From Candidatus Sodalis pierantonius str. SOPE (GTDB lineage: Bacteria; Pseudomonadota; Gammaproteobacteria; Enterobacterales; Enterobacteriaceae), in the NCBI RefSeq assembly GCF_000517405.1, contig NZ_CP006568.1:1-64000 (forward strand): a DNA stretch of 64,000 nt, given 5' to 3'. The position numbers and the translations under genes are program-made. Positions 19,677 to 28,340 of the stretch are shown piece by piece. Every line of letters begins with the position of its first letter. Within the stretch, counting starts at the first letter, position 1. The notes beneath the pieces are model-generated. The model saw only the letters and a program-made list of their open reading frames with translations. It was not told the DNA's origin and did no database searches.

Positions 19677-20638
19677 ATGGATAGCCGTTACGCTTGTCGA
19701 CCTTTCTGGGCCTGCCTGGCCGTTGTGCTGGTCGCCTCGCCGTGCGCCCCGACCTTCGCGGCGCCGGCGGCTGGGGAAAATCCCCCTGTGCTGCACGAGC
19801 CGGTTCACCTGCTGCATCTCGTCGTGCCGGTGATCATCGCCGACAACACCTACCGGTTTGTGCTGGATACCGGCGCCAGTTATACCGTAATTGATAAACG
19901 GCTGGCGCAGACCCTTACCCGACCCGCGACGCCCGATGAGATCCCCTCGATCTTTCGTACCATTATGGCTAACGGCGTCGGCAGTACCCAGGGAAAGCTC
20001 GGCGCCGATCAGGTTTCGCTATGGCGTTCACTGCCGATAACGCTTGGCAGTTATACGCTGCCGGGCATCAATCCCTGGCTGGCCATCGATTTGGACATAT
20101 TCAGCCAATCGCTAGGGGAAAAGGTGGATGGCGTTCTGGGCGCGGAGGTTTTCCGTCAGTTGAGTTGGGCGGTGGACAACCGTAGCCATCAATTGACCGC
20201 CTGGCGACATTCTCCGTCGTTGATGGGGTATCAGCAATGTCTGCCTTATGAGGACCAGTTCGGCCGCTCGCCGGTGTTAACGCTGGATTACAAAGCTTAC
20301 AGCATCAGTATGGTGGTCGATACCGGCGCGGTGCAGAGTTTCGTCAGCGAAGAGCTTATCGGTAGGATGAAAAAGCAGTATCGCAATGTCACGACGGGTT
20401 ACCGGCAAACGCCCAGCGCCACCGCCAGCGGCCTGGGTCATGATAATGACTATTTGATCGACGGCCTGACGTTTAACGGTATGCCGGTGGGCCGCATGAA
20501 AATCAGCGGCAACAAAAACGACATGTATAACCTGGGCATGGATTTCTTCAGCCGCTTTGACAGGCCGGACCAAATGTTATTTTGCTACAACGCCCGCCAT
20601 TTTACGCGCAATGATAAAGAGCCTTTGCGCAACATTGG
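19677..20638 (+). pseudogene. exported retropepsin-like aspartic protease, 3' end replaced by an IS903-type element
   Basis: An N-terminal signal peptide is visible (hydrophobic stretch then TFAAPAAGE). Two retropepsin-type motifs occur: FVLDTGASYTVID near residue 61 and MVVDTGAVQSFV near residue 219. This suggests two pepsin-like half domains in one chain and a periplasmic location. The substrate is unknown. After codon 320 the frame runs into the IS at 20639 and borrows 20 residues before stopping at 20702. How much of the native end is missing is unknown; the catalytic parts are kept. A GGAGG ribosome-binding site precedes the ATG. Confidence 0.75.
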
Positions 20639-21693
20639 CGCTTTGTTGAATAAATCCGAAATTTTTGACGACTTCCTCCCTATCAGGGCGATTGTTACAT
20701 GATGCGGACGCTGTTTGGCATTCCTAACAACGTGATCCGGTTAAGCGCTTTGACCATTGCCATAGCCTCACCTACCTGCGCGTCATAGTCATGCAGACTC
20801 AGATGACCACCCAGAAGTATTTTAAACCGGAACATGGCCGTTTCAGCCAGTGAACGCCGGTGATAACCTACTTTCTTTTTCCAGGTATCGTTATTGCCGC
20901 TCAGATGCTGATTTGCCACCGCATGGTTACGCTCATGGTATCGAGCTGGCCAATATTGCGCACCACTTCGCGGTGGGATAAGCGGCTTTATTTTTTTCCT
21001 CAGCAGAGCATCATGACAGTAACGCGTATCGTAAGCACTGTCAGCCGACGCTTCCCTGATTTTCCGGTGGGTTTGGTTAATCAGCCCGGGCAGCGCCTGC
21101 GCATCTGTCGTACCGCTTAGCGATAAATCGGCACAGATAATTTCATGTGTCGCGCTATCTACTGCCAGATGAAGCTTGCGCCATACTCTGCGCCTCTCAG
21201 CCCCATGCTGCCTGACTTTCCATTCGCCTTCGCCGAAGATTTTCAGGCCGGTGCCATCGATGACCAGGTGTGAGATTTCGCCGCGGGTTGGCGTTTTTAT
21301 GCTGATGTCGACGGTTTTTGCTCGCCGGCTGACCAGAGAGTAATCTGGGCAGCGCAGCGACAGCCCCATCAGTTTAAAAATCGAGTCAACGAAACCCTGT
21401 AACGCCCGGAGCGAAAGGTTAAACACGCGCTTTATCATCAGAACCGTGGTAATGGCCATATCGGTGTAGTGAAGCGGCCGGCCACGATGTTCAGGTGGTG
21501 TACTCTCAGTCCATGCAGCAATGGCTGACTCATCAAGCCATACTGTCAGGTCCCCCCGCTGCCTGAGCGCATTGTTATATGCGGGCCAGTTGGTGATTTT
21601 AAACTTTTGCTTTGCCATGGGGACCTGATGTTGAAACGAATGTAGTGATCAGAGCCGCCAGTCACCTAAAAGTTCGATTTATTCAACAAAGCC
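20639..21693 (-). mobile_element. IS903-group (IS5 family) element, copy A (complete, no target duplication)
   Basis: 1055 bp. The inverted repeats are GGCTTTGTTGAATAAATC (left end of the element, here 21676-21693) and the same sequence with a changed outermost base at the other end. The 9-bp flank CAACATTGG on the protease side is not repeated on the other side, where an internal piece of a second copy begins. The copy therefore took part in a rearrangement or deletion. Confidence 0.93.
20695..21618 (-). CDS. IS903-type transposase (intact)
   Basis: 307-aa DDE transposase of the IS5 family, IS903 group, the standard length. Landmarks are LVIDGTGLKIFGEGEW (first Asp) and ASADSAYDTRYC (second Asp), and the C-terminal part carries the glutamate region HRRSLAETAMFRFK. 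No stops. Copies D and F encode almost the same protein. Confidence 0.95.
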   Translation of the reverse strand: MAKQKFKITNWPAYNNALRQRGDLTVWLDESAIAAWTESTPPEHRGRPLHYTDMAITTVLMIKRVFNLSLRALQGFVDSIFKLMGLSLRCPDYSLVSRRAKTVDISIKTPTRGEISHLVIDGTGLKIFGEGEWKVRQHGAERRRVWRKLHLAVDSATHEIICADLSLSGTTDAQALPGLINQTHRKIREASADSAYDTRYCHDALLRKKIKPLIPPRSGAQYWPARYHERNHAVANQHLSGNNDTWKKKVGYHRRSLAETAMFRFKILLGGHLSLHDYDAQVGEAMAMVKALNRITLLGMPNSVRIM

Positions 21694-22488
21694 GCTCAGA
21701 TGCTGATTTGCCACCGCATGGTTACGCTCATAGTATCGAGCTGGCCAATATTGCGCACCACTTCGCGGTGGGATAAGCGGCTTTATTTTTTTCCTCAGCA
21801 GAGCATCATGACAGTAACGCGTATCGTAAGCACTGTCAGCCGACGCTTCCCTGATTTTCCGGTGGGTTTGGTTAATCAGCCCGGGCAGCGCCTGCGCATC
21901 TGTCGTACCGCTTAGCGATAAATCGGCACAGATAATTTCATGTGTCACGCTATCTACTGCCAGATGAAGCTTGCGCCATACTCTGCGCCTCTCAGCCCCA
22001 TGCTGCCTGACTTTCCATTCGCCTTCGCCGAAGACTTTCAGGCCGGTGCCATCGATGACCAGGTGTGAGATTTCGCCGCGGGTTGGCGTTTTTATGCTGA
22101 TGTCGACGGTTTTTGCTCGCCGGCTGACCAGAGAGTAATCTGGGCAGCGCAGCGACAGCCCCATCAGTTTAAAAATTGAGTCAACGAAACCCTGTAACGC
22201 CCGGAGCGAAAGGTTAAACACGCGCTTTATCATCAGAACCGTGGTAATGGCCATATCAGTGTAGTGAAGCGGCCGGCCACGATGTTCAGGTGGTGTACTC
22301 TCAGTCCATGCAGCAATGGCTGACTCATCAAGCCATACTGTCAGGTCCCCCCGCTGCCTGAGCGCATTGTTGTATGCGGGCCAGTTGGTAATTTTAAACT
22401 TTTGCTTTGCCATGGGGACCTGATGTTGAAACGAATGTAGTGATCAGAGCCGCCAGTCACCTAAAAGTTCGATTTATTCAACAAAGCC
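21694..22488 (-). mobile_element. IS903-group element, copy B (truncated)
   Basis: Contains the intact left end and the first 242 or so codons of the transposase, read on the minus strand, and stops abruptly at the junction with copy A. The junction shares only GCC. The transposase frame (from 22413) therefore lacks its last 60 or so residues and ends on codons supplied by copy A. Confidence 0.93.
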
Positions 22489-23150
22489 CATAAAAACGCC
22501 AACCCGCGGCGAAATCTCACACCTGGTCATCGATGGCACCGGCCTGAAAATCTTCGGCGAAGGCGAATGGAAAGTCAGGCAGCATGGGGCTGAGAGGCGC
22601 AGAGTATGGCGCAAGCTTCATCTGGCAGTAGATAGCGCGACACATGAAATTATCTGTGCCGATTTATCGCTAAGCGGTACGACAGATGCGCAGGCGCTGC
22701 CCGGGCTGATTAACCAAACCCACCGGAAAATCAGGGAAGCGTCGGCTGACAGTGCTTACGATACGCGTTACTGTCATGATGCTCTGCTGAGGAAAAAAAT
22801 AAAGCCGCTTATCCCACCGCGAAGTGGTGCGCAATATTGGCCAGCTCGATCCCATGAGCGTAACCATGCGTGGCAAATCAGCATCTGAGCGGCAATAACG
22901 ATACCTGGAAAAAGAAAGTAGGTTATCACCGGCGTTCACTGGCTGAAACGGCCATGTTCCGGTTTAAAACACTTCTGGGTGGTCATCTGAGTCTGCATGA
23001 CTATGACGCGCAGGTAGGTGAGGCAATGGCAATGGTTAAAGCACTTAACCGGATCACACTGTTAGGAATGCCAAACAGCGTCCGCATCATGTAACAATCG
23101 CCCTGATAGGGAGGAAGTCGTCACAAATTTCGGATTTATTCAACAAAGCG
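22489..23150 (+). mobile_element. IS903-group element, copy C (5'-truncated)
   Basis: Starts inside the transposase gene (at the codons for IKTPTRGE), directly abutting the left end of copy B in opposite orientation, and runs to a normal right end at 23150. The remaining transposase frame also has a one-base deletion near 22870. Its right flank is the 3' part of a phage Rha-type gene. Confidence 0.92.
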
Positions 23151-23861
23151 GTTATTACCATCGACTTCCCATCCGGCAATAGAAAAGCGACCTATTTTGG
23201 GGTGATACCATTGAGTGCCGCGCTGCTCTGCCTCGTACATCATGTTGCTCAGTGCAGAAACAAAATTATTTTCATGAACAACGGACATTTGTGTAACCTG
23301 ACCGCCCGGAGCGACATGGGGAACCTTTTTATACGGAACGCTCCACGCCATGACCAATTGCTTGCTTTTGGCATTGCTGAGGCCATAAGTCGCTTGCAGA
23401 TAGCTGTACCCCTGATATCCCTCAGGGATCGTGCCTTGCTTGATGTGGTCGAGTTCCTCGGCAACCTGCTCGACTTGCGTTTCCACTGATTTCAGGCGGC
23501 GCTCCTGGGCAACGTTGAGTTCCGCCATTGCAGCAATTAGCTCTGCTTGTGTCATTTGTGGGCGATGACTAAGTTCTTTGAGCTTTTCGAGGACTGCACG
23601 GAGAACGGCTTTTGATTCACGCATTCCTACCAGCGTCATTTGTTCCATGCTGAGCATTGCGTAGTAGGTTTTGTGGCCTGTTTTGCCAACTACGAAATTT
23701 TCGTAGTTTAATTCTTCGCCAATTTCATCGATTACACGAGCATGGAAATCAGACGGACGGACGGGGTTTTCACCTGCGGCTTCGCGTGATGGGTTTATGA
23801 TATTATTCAGAAAGTCTAAACTTGACATGGTTAAATATTGTACATTCATTAGATTTTGCAT
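23151..23861 (-). pseudogene. phage Rha-family regulatory protein, C-terminus cut by IS
   Basis: The N-terminus reads MSSLDFLNNIINPSREAAG after a short leader, then MLSMEQMTLVGMRESKAVLRAV, the pattern of phage Rha/antirepressor-like DNA-binding domains (about residues 10-90). A charged coiled-coil-like segment follows. About 237 native codons are left; the last four codons and the TAA come from the IS903 end. An AGAGGGA ribosome-binding site precedes the ATG at 23861. It probably controls the lytic switch. No C4-type leader is seen upstream; repeats of GGTAAT at 23890-24030 could be operator sites. Confidence 0.75.
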
Positions 23862-24119
23862 GGTTTCCCTCTAATCCTTGCCGCCATTTGATTACCATAA
23901 AGGTAATTATTTTGGTAATAATCAACCTTAAAAAGATGGCTGTCAATAGCTTACAATAGGAAAATTACTAAAAAGGTTACTTTTGTTTACGGAAATAAAC
24001 CGACCCCATAGGCCGAATGATGGTAATCAATTGATTAATTTGGTTTTATTTGCCTTAAGATGTGGAAGCTAGACACGCAGATAATCCCCTGTCTCCTGCC
24101 AGACGGGGGAGAAATAAGG

Positions 24120-24853
24120 TTAATTCACCACCCTAACAGCGTGATCGATATACTGAGCATGAGTCTGAATATTCCCCATAGATCGGCGCATACTGCCGAC
24201 GTATCCGCGAATAACGTCTATCTCACGCTCTGCGGCGGTCATGTCGAAACCATCGGCACGTAGCCACGCCAGAAGCATCAGGATCGTGCTCGATTCATCT
24301 TTGGTGAGAAAGTCCCTGATAATGGTCTGTTCGTGCTTTCTGTTGGCTGGGAGGCTGTAGTTGCGGCGACTACCTGCGGGAATGAACTCACCTTCGTGGA
24401 TGATGCGCTGAAGCTTATCAACCAAAGCAGCAAGCTCAGCTGTTGCTGCTGTGCCGGTAAGATCGCCAAGAGTTTTGGGCTTACGATGCCCGTAACTTCC
24501 CGTTTTTCGGATTGATGGAAGGACTTCATTGGTTACCCACTTGCGGAAGCGATGGGGCAGGGTGCCTTGCTTCACTGCATCGCGGTAGCGGAGTACTAGA
24601 GTGAACATGCCGGATTCGGAGATGATATTGATCTGCTGAACTCGATTATCGAACATGTCTCGATGACTAAGCCCTATGTTAAACATAGACCTTTCATCAT
24701 CATCCAGTTTTTCAATGGATTGCGTGACATTTTGAATTTGTAAGGCGGCACAAACATCTTGAGCAACAAACCACGATTCACCATTAAGCATGATGGTACG
24801 TACTTCGTGGCGTTCAAAATAAAATGGAGTAATGGCTGATACTGGAAGGTCAT
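24120..24853 (-). pseudogene. phage antirepressor, BRO-N domain plus shared C-terminal domain, frameshifted near the start
   Basis: The BRO-N domain (SWFVAQDVCAALQI, then SESGMFTLVLRYRDA and RFRKWVTNEVLPSIRKTG) covers about residues 10-120. The C-terminal 120 residues (LVDKLQRIIHEGEFIPAGSRR onward) also occur in the antirepressor at 52645-53336. The ATG at 24853 has a perfect GGAGGT site, but one base is missing near 24830: the first 7 codons are in one frame and TPFYFERHEVRTIML in the next. An internal ATG (24791) could still give 223 aa without the first strand. Controlled by a C4-type antisense RNA just upstream. Confidence 0.85.
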
Positions 24854-24907
24854 GATGACCTCCGATGGTTACTTTATGTAATCACCACCGAAGCTGTGAA
24901 ACTTACT

Positions 24908-24983
24908 GGTGGTGAACTGAATAGGGTTCACAGTACCGGAGTAACCGCCCGGTGAGCCTTTCGGCTCCCCTATCCAGCCCACC
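24908..24983 (-). ncRNA. c4: C4-type antisense RNA, copy 1
   Basis: 76 nt bounded by GGTGG/CCACC, with an internal hairpin GAGCC-GAAA-GGCTC. Two antisense blocks, GGTTACT (24940-24946) and CTGTGAA (24927-24933), are complementary to AGTAACC (24867-24873) and TTCACAG (24894-24900) just before the antirepressor ribosome-binding site. This is the architecture of phage P1/P7 C4 RNA, which is cut from the leader of the antirepressor transcript and blocks its translation. Only 6 to 60 nt separate RNA and target. The partner copy at 53390 has the same fold with other blocks. Confidence 0.85.
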
Positions 24984-25009
24984 ATTGTGATGCGGCTAGA
25001 TTGCGACAT

Positions 25010-25032
25010 AAAAAAACACGCTCGCGGCGTGT
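25010..25032 (-). terminator. intrinsic terminator in the C4/antirepressor leader, copy 1
   Basis: On the minus strand ACACGC-CGCGA-GCGTGT forms a 6-bp GC-rich stem followed by seven T. It lies between the promoter (25097-25125) and the C4 RNA. The same hairpin is conserved in copy 2. Confidence 0.75.
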
Positions 25033-25096
25033 CATCATGTCGCGGTTACTTCGGCAGGCTGTGAAACCCGGCACCTGAATTTGCATGTACATATCC

Positions 25097-25125
25097 ACTA
25101 TGTCGCAGGCTGCAGAGAATGTCAA
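25097..25125 (-). promoter_or_regulatory. promoter of the C4/antirepressor transcript, copy 1
   Basis: TTGACA (25120-25125) and CATAGT (25097-25102) on the minus strand are spaced by 17 bp. Both boxes and the spacer length are conserved in the second module at 53578-53606. Confidence 0.7.
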
Positions 25126-25277
25126 AGCACTCAAAAGGTAATTTATTTAATTAAAAATGTCAAATTCACCCATATAGAGTTAATTACGGTATCTATATTA
25201 AAATAGATTCAAAACAATGCTTTGCTGCTTCCTTACCTTATGGGTTAGAATTCATATGACTACGGGAGGTAAAGACT

Positions 25278-25736
25278 ATGGGCCAAGTCGCATTTGATAC
25301 ACAAGAGTTCGTCGAAACGCTGGAAAGCGCTGGTTTGCCGAAAGATCAGGCCAAGGCGATATCTCTCGTTGTACGTAAATCTCACGAAGTAGCGGATCTT
25401 GCTACCAAAGCCGATATCGCCGATGTAAAACGCGATTTTGCTGATTTACGTAAGGATTTTTCATCTGAAATTACTACCATCAAACGCGATATAGATGATG
25501 TCCGCAAAGACCTATCGGCAGAAATTGCCAATGTCCGCAAGGACTTATCGATAGAAATCACCACTGTCCGCAAGGATTTATCGGCAGAGATAAAACTCCG
25601 TTTTGATAAGGCGGATACACAGATAGCCTTGCTCCGTAAAGATGTTGAAAGTATCGCTACTGGACTTTTATTAAAACTCGGCGGGGTTATTGTGCTGACC
25701 ATCAGCGCTTCGACAGCGATAATGAAATTTATGTAA
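25278..25736 (+). CDS. DUF1640-like coiled-coil protein with C-terminal membrane anchor
   Basis: 152 aa. Residues 1-45 (FDTQEFVETLESAGLPKDQAKAI) match the start of DUF1640/CCDC90-type proteins. Residues 45-125 form a charged coiled coil with an 11-residue period (VRKDLSAEIAN, VRKDLSIEITT, VRKDLSAEIKL); the DNA shows a matching 33-bp period. Residues 130-150 are one hydrophobic helix. A GGGAGG ribosome-binding site precedes the ATG. The function is unknown. It lies among phage regulatory genes and may be a phage cargo gene. Confidence 0.75.
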   Translation: MGQVAFDTQEFVETLESAGLPKDQAKAISLVVRKSHEVADLATKADIADVKRDFADLRKDFSSEITTIKRDIDDVRKDLSAEIANVRKDLSIEITTVRKDLSAEIKLRFDKADTQIALLRKDVESIATGLLLKLGGVIVLTISASTAIMKFM

Positions 25737-25843
25737 TTCTCCGTATACCATCACAAGTACTGGTGGTGAGCTGTACAGAAGGGAAAATACCGGGTAAACC
25801 TACCGATAGTCCACCATAGCGTTGCAGATAGTTGGGGAAATCT

Positions 25844-26004
25844 ATGCCAAAAAAGCTGATTGATGCTGCAAAGCTAAACCAAGTTTTCGCCCATCTTAGC
25901 GAAAGCGCGGATAACCATGCTCTTTACTTCAAACTTGTTGAAGGCAACGATATTTCATCCCAGATACGAGAAGTTACTCTGGCACCAGGTTATCGAATCC
26001 TGCG
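25844..26004 (+). pseudogene. small hypothetical gene, cut by IS903 copy D
   Basis: The start MPKKLIDAAKLNQVFAHL follows a GGGGAAAT region. Native sequence ends after about 54 codons, where IS903 copy D begins; the frame then reads into the IS to 26068. I do not recognise the family. Confidence 0.45.
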
Positions 26005-27059
26005 CGCTTTGTTGAATAAATCCGAAATTTGTGACGACTTTCTCCCTATCAGGGCGATTGTTACATGATGCGGACGCTGTTTGGCATTCCTAACAGCGTG
26101 ATCCGGTTAAGCGCTTTGACCATTGCCATAGCCTCACCTACCTGCGCGTCATAGTCATGCAGGCTCAGATGACCACCCAGAAGTGTTTTAAACCGGAACA
26201 TGGCCGTTTCAGCCAGTGAACGCCGGTGATAACCTACTTTCTTTTTCCAGGTATCGTTATTGCCGCTCAGATGCTGATTTGCCACCGCATGGTTACGCTC
26301 ATGGTATCGAGCTGGCCAATATTGCGCACCACTTCGCGGTGGGATAAGCGGCTTTATTTTTTTCCTCAGCAGAGCATCATGACAGTAACGCGTATCGTAA
26401 GCACTGTCAGCCGACGCTTCCCTGATTTTCCGGTGGGTTTGGTTAATCAGCCCGGGCAGCGCCTGCGCATCTGTCGTACCGCTTAGCGATAAATCGGCAC
26501 AGATAATTTCATGTGTCGCGCTATCTACTGCCAGATGAAGCTTGCGCCATACTCTGCGCCTCTCAGCCCCATGCTGCCTGACTTTCCATTCGCCTTCGCC
26601 GAAGATTTTCAGGCCGGTGCCATCGATGACCAGGTGTGAGATTTCGCCGCGGGTTGGCGTTTTTATGCTGATGTCGACGGTTTTTGCTCGCCGGCTGACC
26701 AGAGAGTAATCTGGGCAGCGCAGCGACAGCCCCATCAGTTTAAAAATCGCGTCAACGAAACCCTGTAACGCCCGGAGCGAAAGGTTAAACTCGCGCTTTA
26801 TCATCAGAACCGTGGTAATGGCCATATCGGTGTAGTGAAGCGGCCGGCCACGATGTTCAGGTGGTGTACTCTCAGTCCATGCAGCAATGGCTGACTCATC
26901 AAGCCATACTGTCAGGTCCCCCCGCTGCCTGAGCGCATTGTTATATGCGGGCCAGTTGGTGATTTTAAACTTTTGCTTTGCCATGGGGACCTGATGTTGA
27001 AACGAATGTAGTGATCAGAGCCGCCAGTCACCTAAAAGTTCGATTTATTCAACAAAGCC
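26005..27059 (-). mobile_element. IS903-group element, copy D (complete, no target duplication)
   Basis: 1055 bp with both ends. The flanks AATCCTGCG and CATTCGAGC do not match, so the sequence beside it has been exchanged or deleted. The 250 bp between this copy and the RfaH-like gene hold only a fragmentary open frame (FEGYLMALDVSLSSFPI) that I cannot assign. Confidence 0.93.
26061..26984 (-). CDS. IS903-type transposase (intact)
   Basis: 307 aa, differing from copy A only at a few positions (for example V to E and S to A changes around residues 65-80). The DDE motifs are present and there are no stops. Confidence 0.94.
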   Translation of the reverse strand: MAKQKFKITNWPAYNNALRQRGDLTVWLDESAIAAWTESTPPEHRGRPLHYTDMAITTVLMIKREFNLSLRALQGFVDAIFKLMGLSLRCPDYSLVSRRAKTVDISIKTPTRGEISHLVIDGTGLKIFGEGEWKVRQHGAERRRVWRKLHLAVDSATHEIICADLSLSGTTDAQALPGLINQTHRKIREASADSAYDTRYCHDALLRKKIKPLIPPRSGAQYWPARYHERNHAVANQHLSGNNDTWKKKVGYHRRSLAETAMFRFKTLLGGHLSLHDYDAQVGEAMAMVKALNRITLLGMPNSVRIM

Positions 27060-28340
27060 CATTCGAGCGCCAATGTTCAGATACCATATTGGTAAGAAAC
27101 TACAAAATGCTGAGGGAATCTTTGAAGGTTATCTCATGGCCTTGGATGTTAGTTTGTCATCGTTCCCTATTTGAAATGAAATTAGACATGAAAAACACTT
27201 TACGATTGTAAAATTATGGGTAATCTTATCTTTATATAACGCTTCGATGTCCGAATGAAAATTCGCATGGTCATCGAATTTAAAAGTGCGGGCTAAAGAT
27301 TATCATATCATGAGTTGGTATCTTTTAAGATTTAAAGCAACATCGTTTAATGTGGTTTTCAACCATCTAGCGGCTTTGTTGAATAAATCGAACTTTTAGG
27401 TGACTGGCGGCTCTGATCACTACATTCGTTTCAACATCAGGTCCCCATGGCAAAGCAAAAGTTTAAAATCACCAACTGGCCCGCATATAACAATGCGCTC
27501 AGGCAGCGGGGGGACCTGACAGTATGGCTTGATGAGTCAGCCATTGCTGCATGGACTGAGAGTACACCACCTGAACATCGTGGCCGGCCGCTTCACTACA
27601 CCGATATGGCCATTACCACGGTTCTGATGATAAAGCGCGTGTTTAACCTTTCGCTCCGGGCGTTACAGGGTTTCGTTGACTCGATTTTTAAACTGATGGG
27701 GCTGTCGCTGCGCTGCCCAGATTACTCTCTGGTCAGCCGGCGAGCAAAAACCGTCGACATCAGCATAAAAACGCCAACCCGCGGCGAAATCTCACACCTG
27801 GTCATCGATGGCACCGGCCTGAAAGTCTTCGGCGAAGGCGAATGGAAAGTCAGGCAGCATGGGGCTGAGAGGCGCAGAGTATGGCGCAAGCTTCATCTGG
27901 CAGTAGATAGCGCGACACATGAAATTATCTGTGCCGATTTATCGCTAAGCGGTACGACAGATGCGCAGGCGCTGCCCGGGCTGATTAACCAAACCCACCG
28001 GAAAATCAGGGAAGCGTCGGCTGACAGTGCTTACGATACGCGTTACTGTCATGATGCTCTGCTGAGGAAAAAAATAAAGCCGCTTATCCCACCGCGAAGT
28101 GGTGCGCAATAGTGGCCAGCTCGATACCATGAGCGTAACCATGCGGTGGCAAATCAGCATCTGAGCGGCAATAACGATACCTGGAAAAAGAAAGTAGGTT
28201 ATCACCGGCGTTCACTGGCTGAAACGGCCATGTTCCGGTTTAAAACACTTCTGGGTGGTCATCTGAGTCTGCATGACTATGACGCGCAGGTAGGTGAGGC
28301 TATGGCAATGGTCAAAGCGCTTAACCGGATCACGCTGTTA

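Noticed and set aside
23890..24030. Defined repressor operators from repeated GGTAAT
   Set aside because: The repeats are irregular in spacing and too short to call operators; no repressor gene is present in the window to pair with them.
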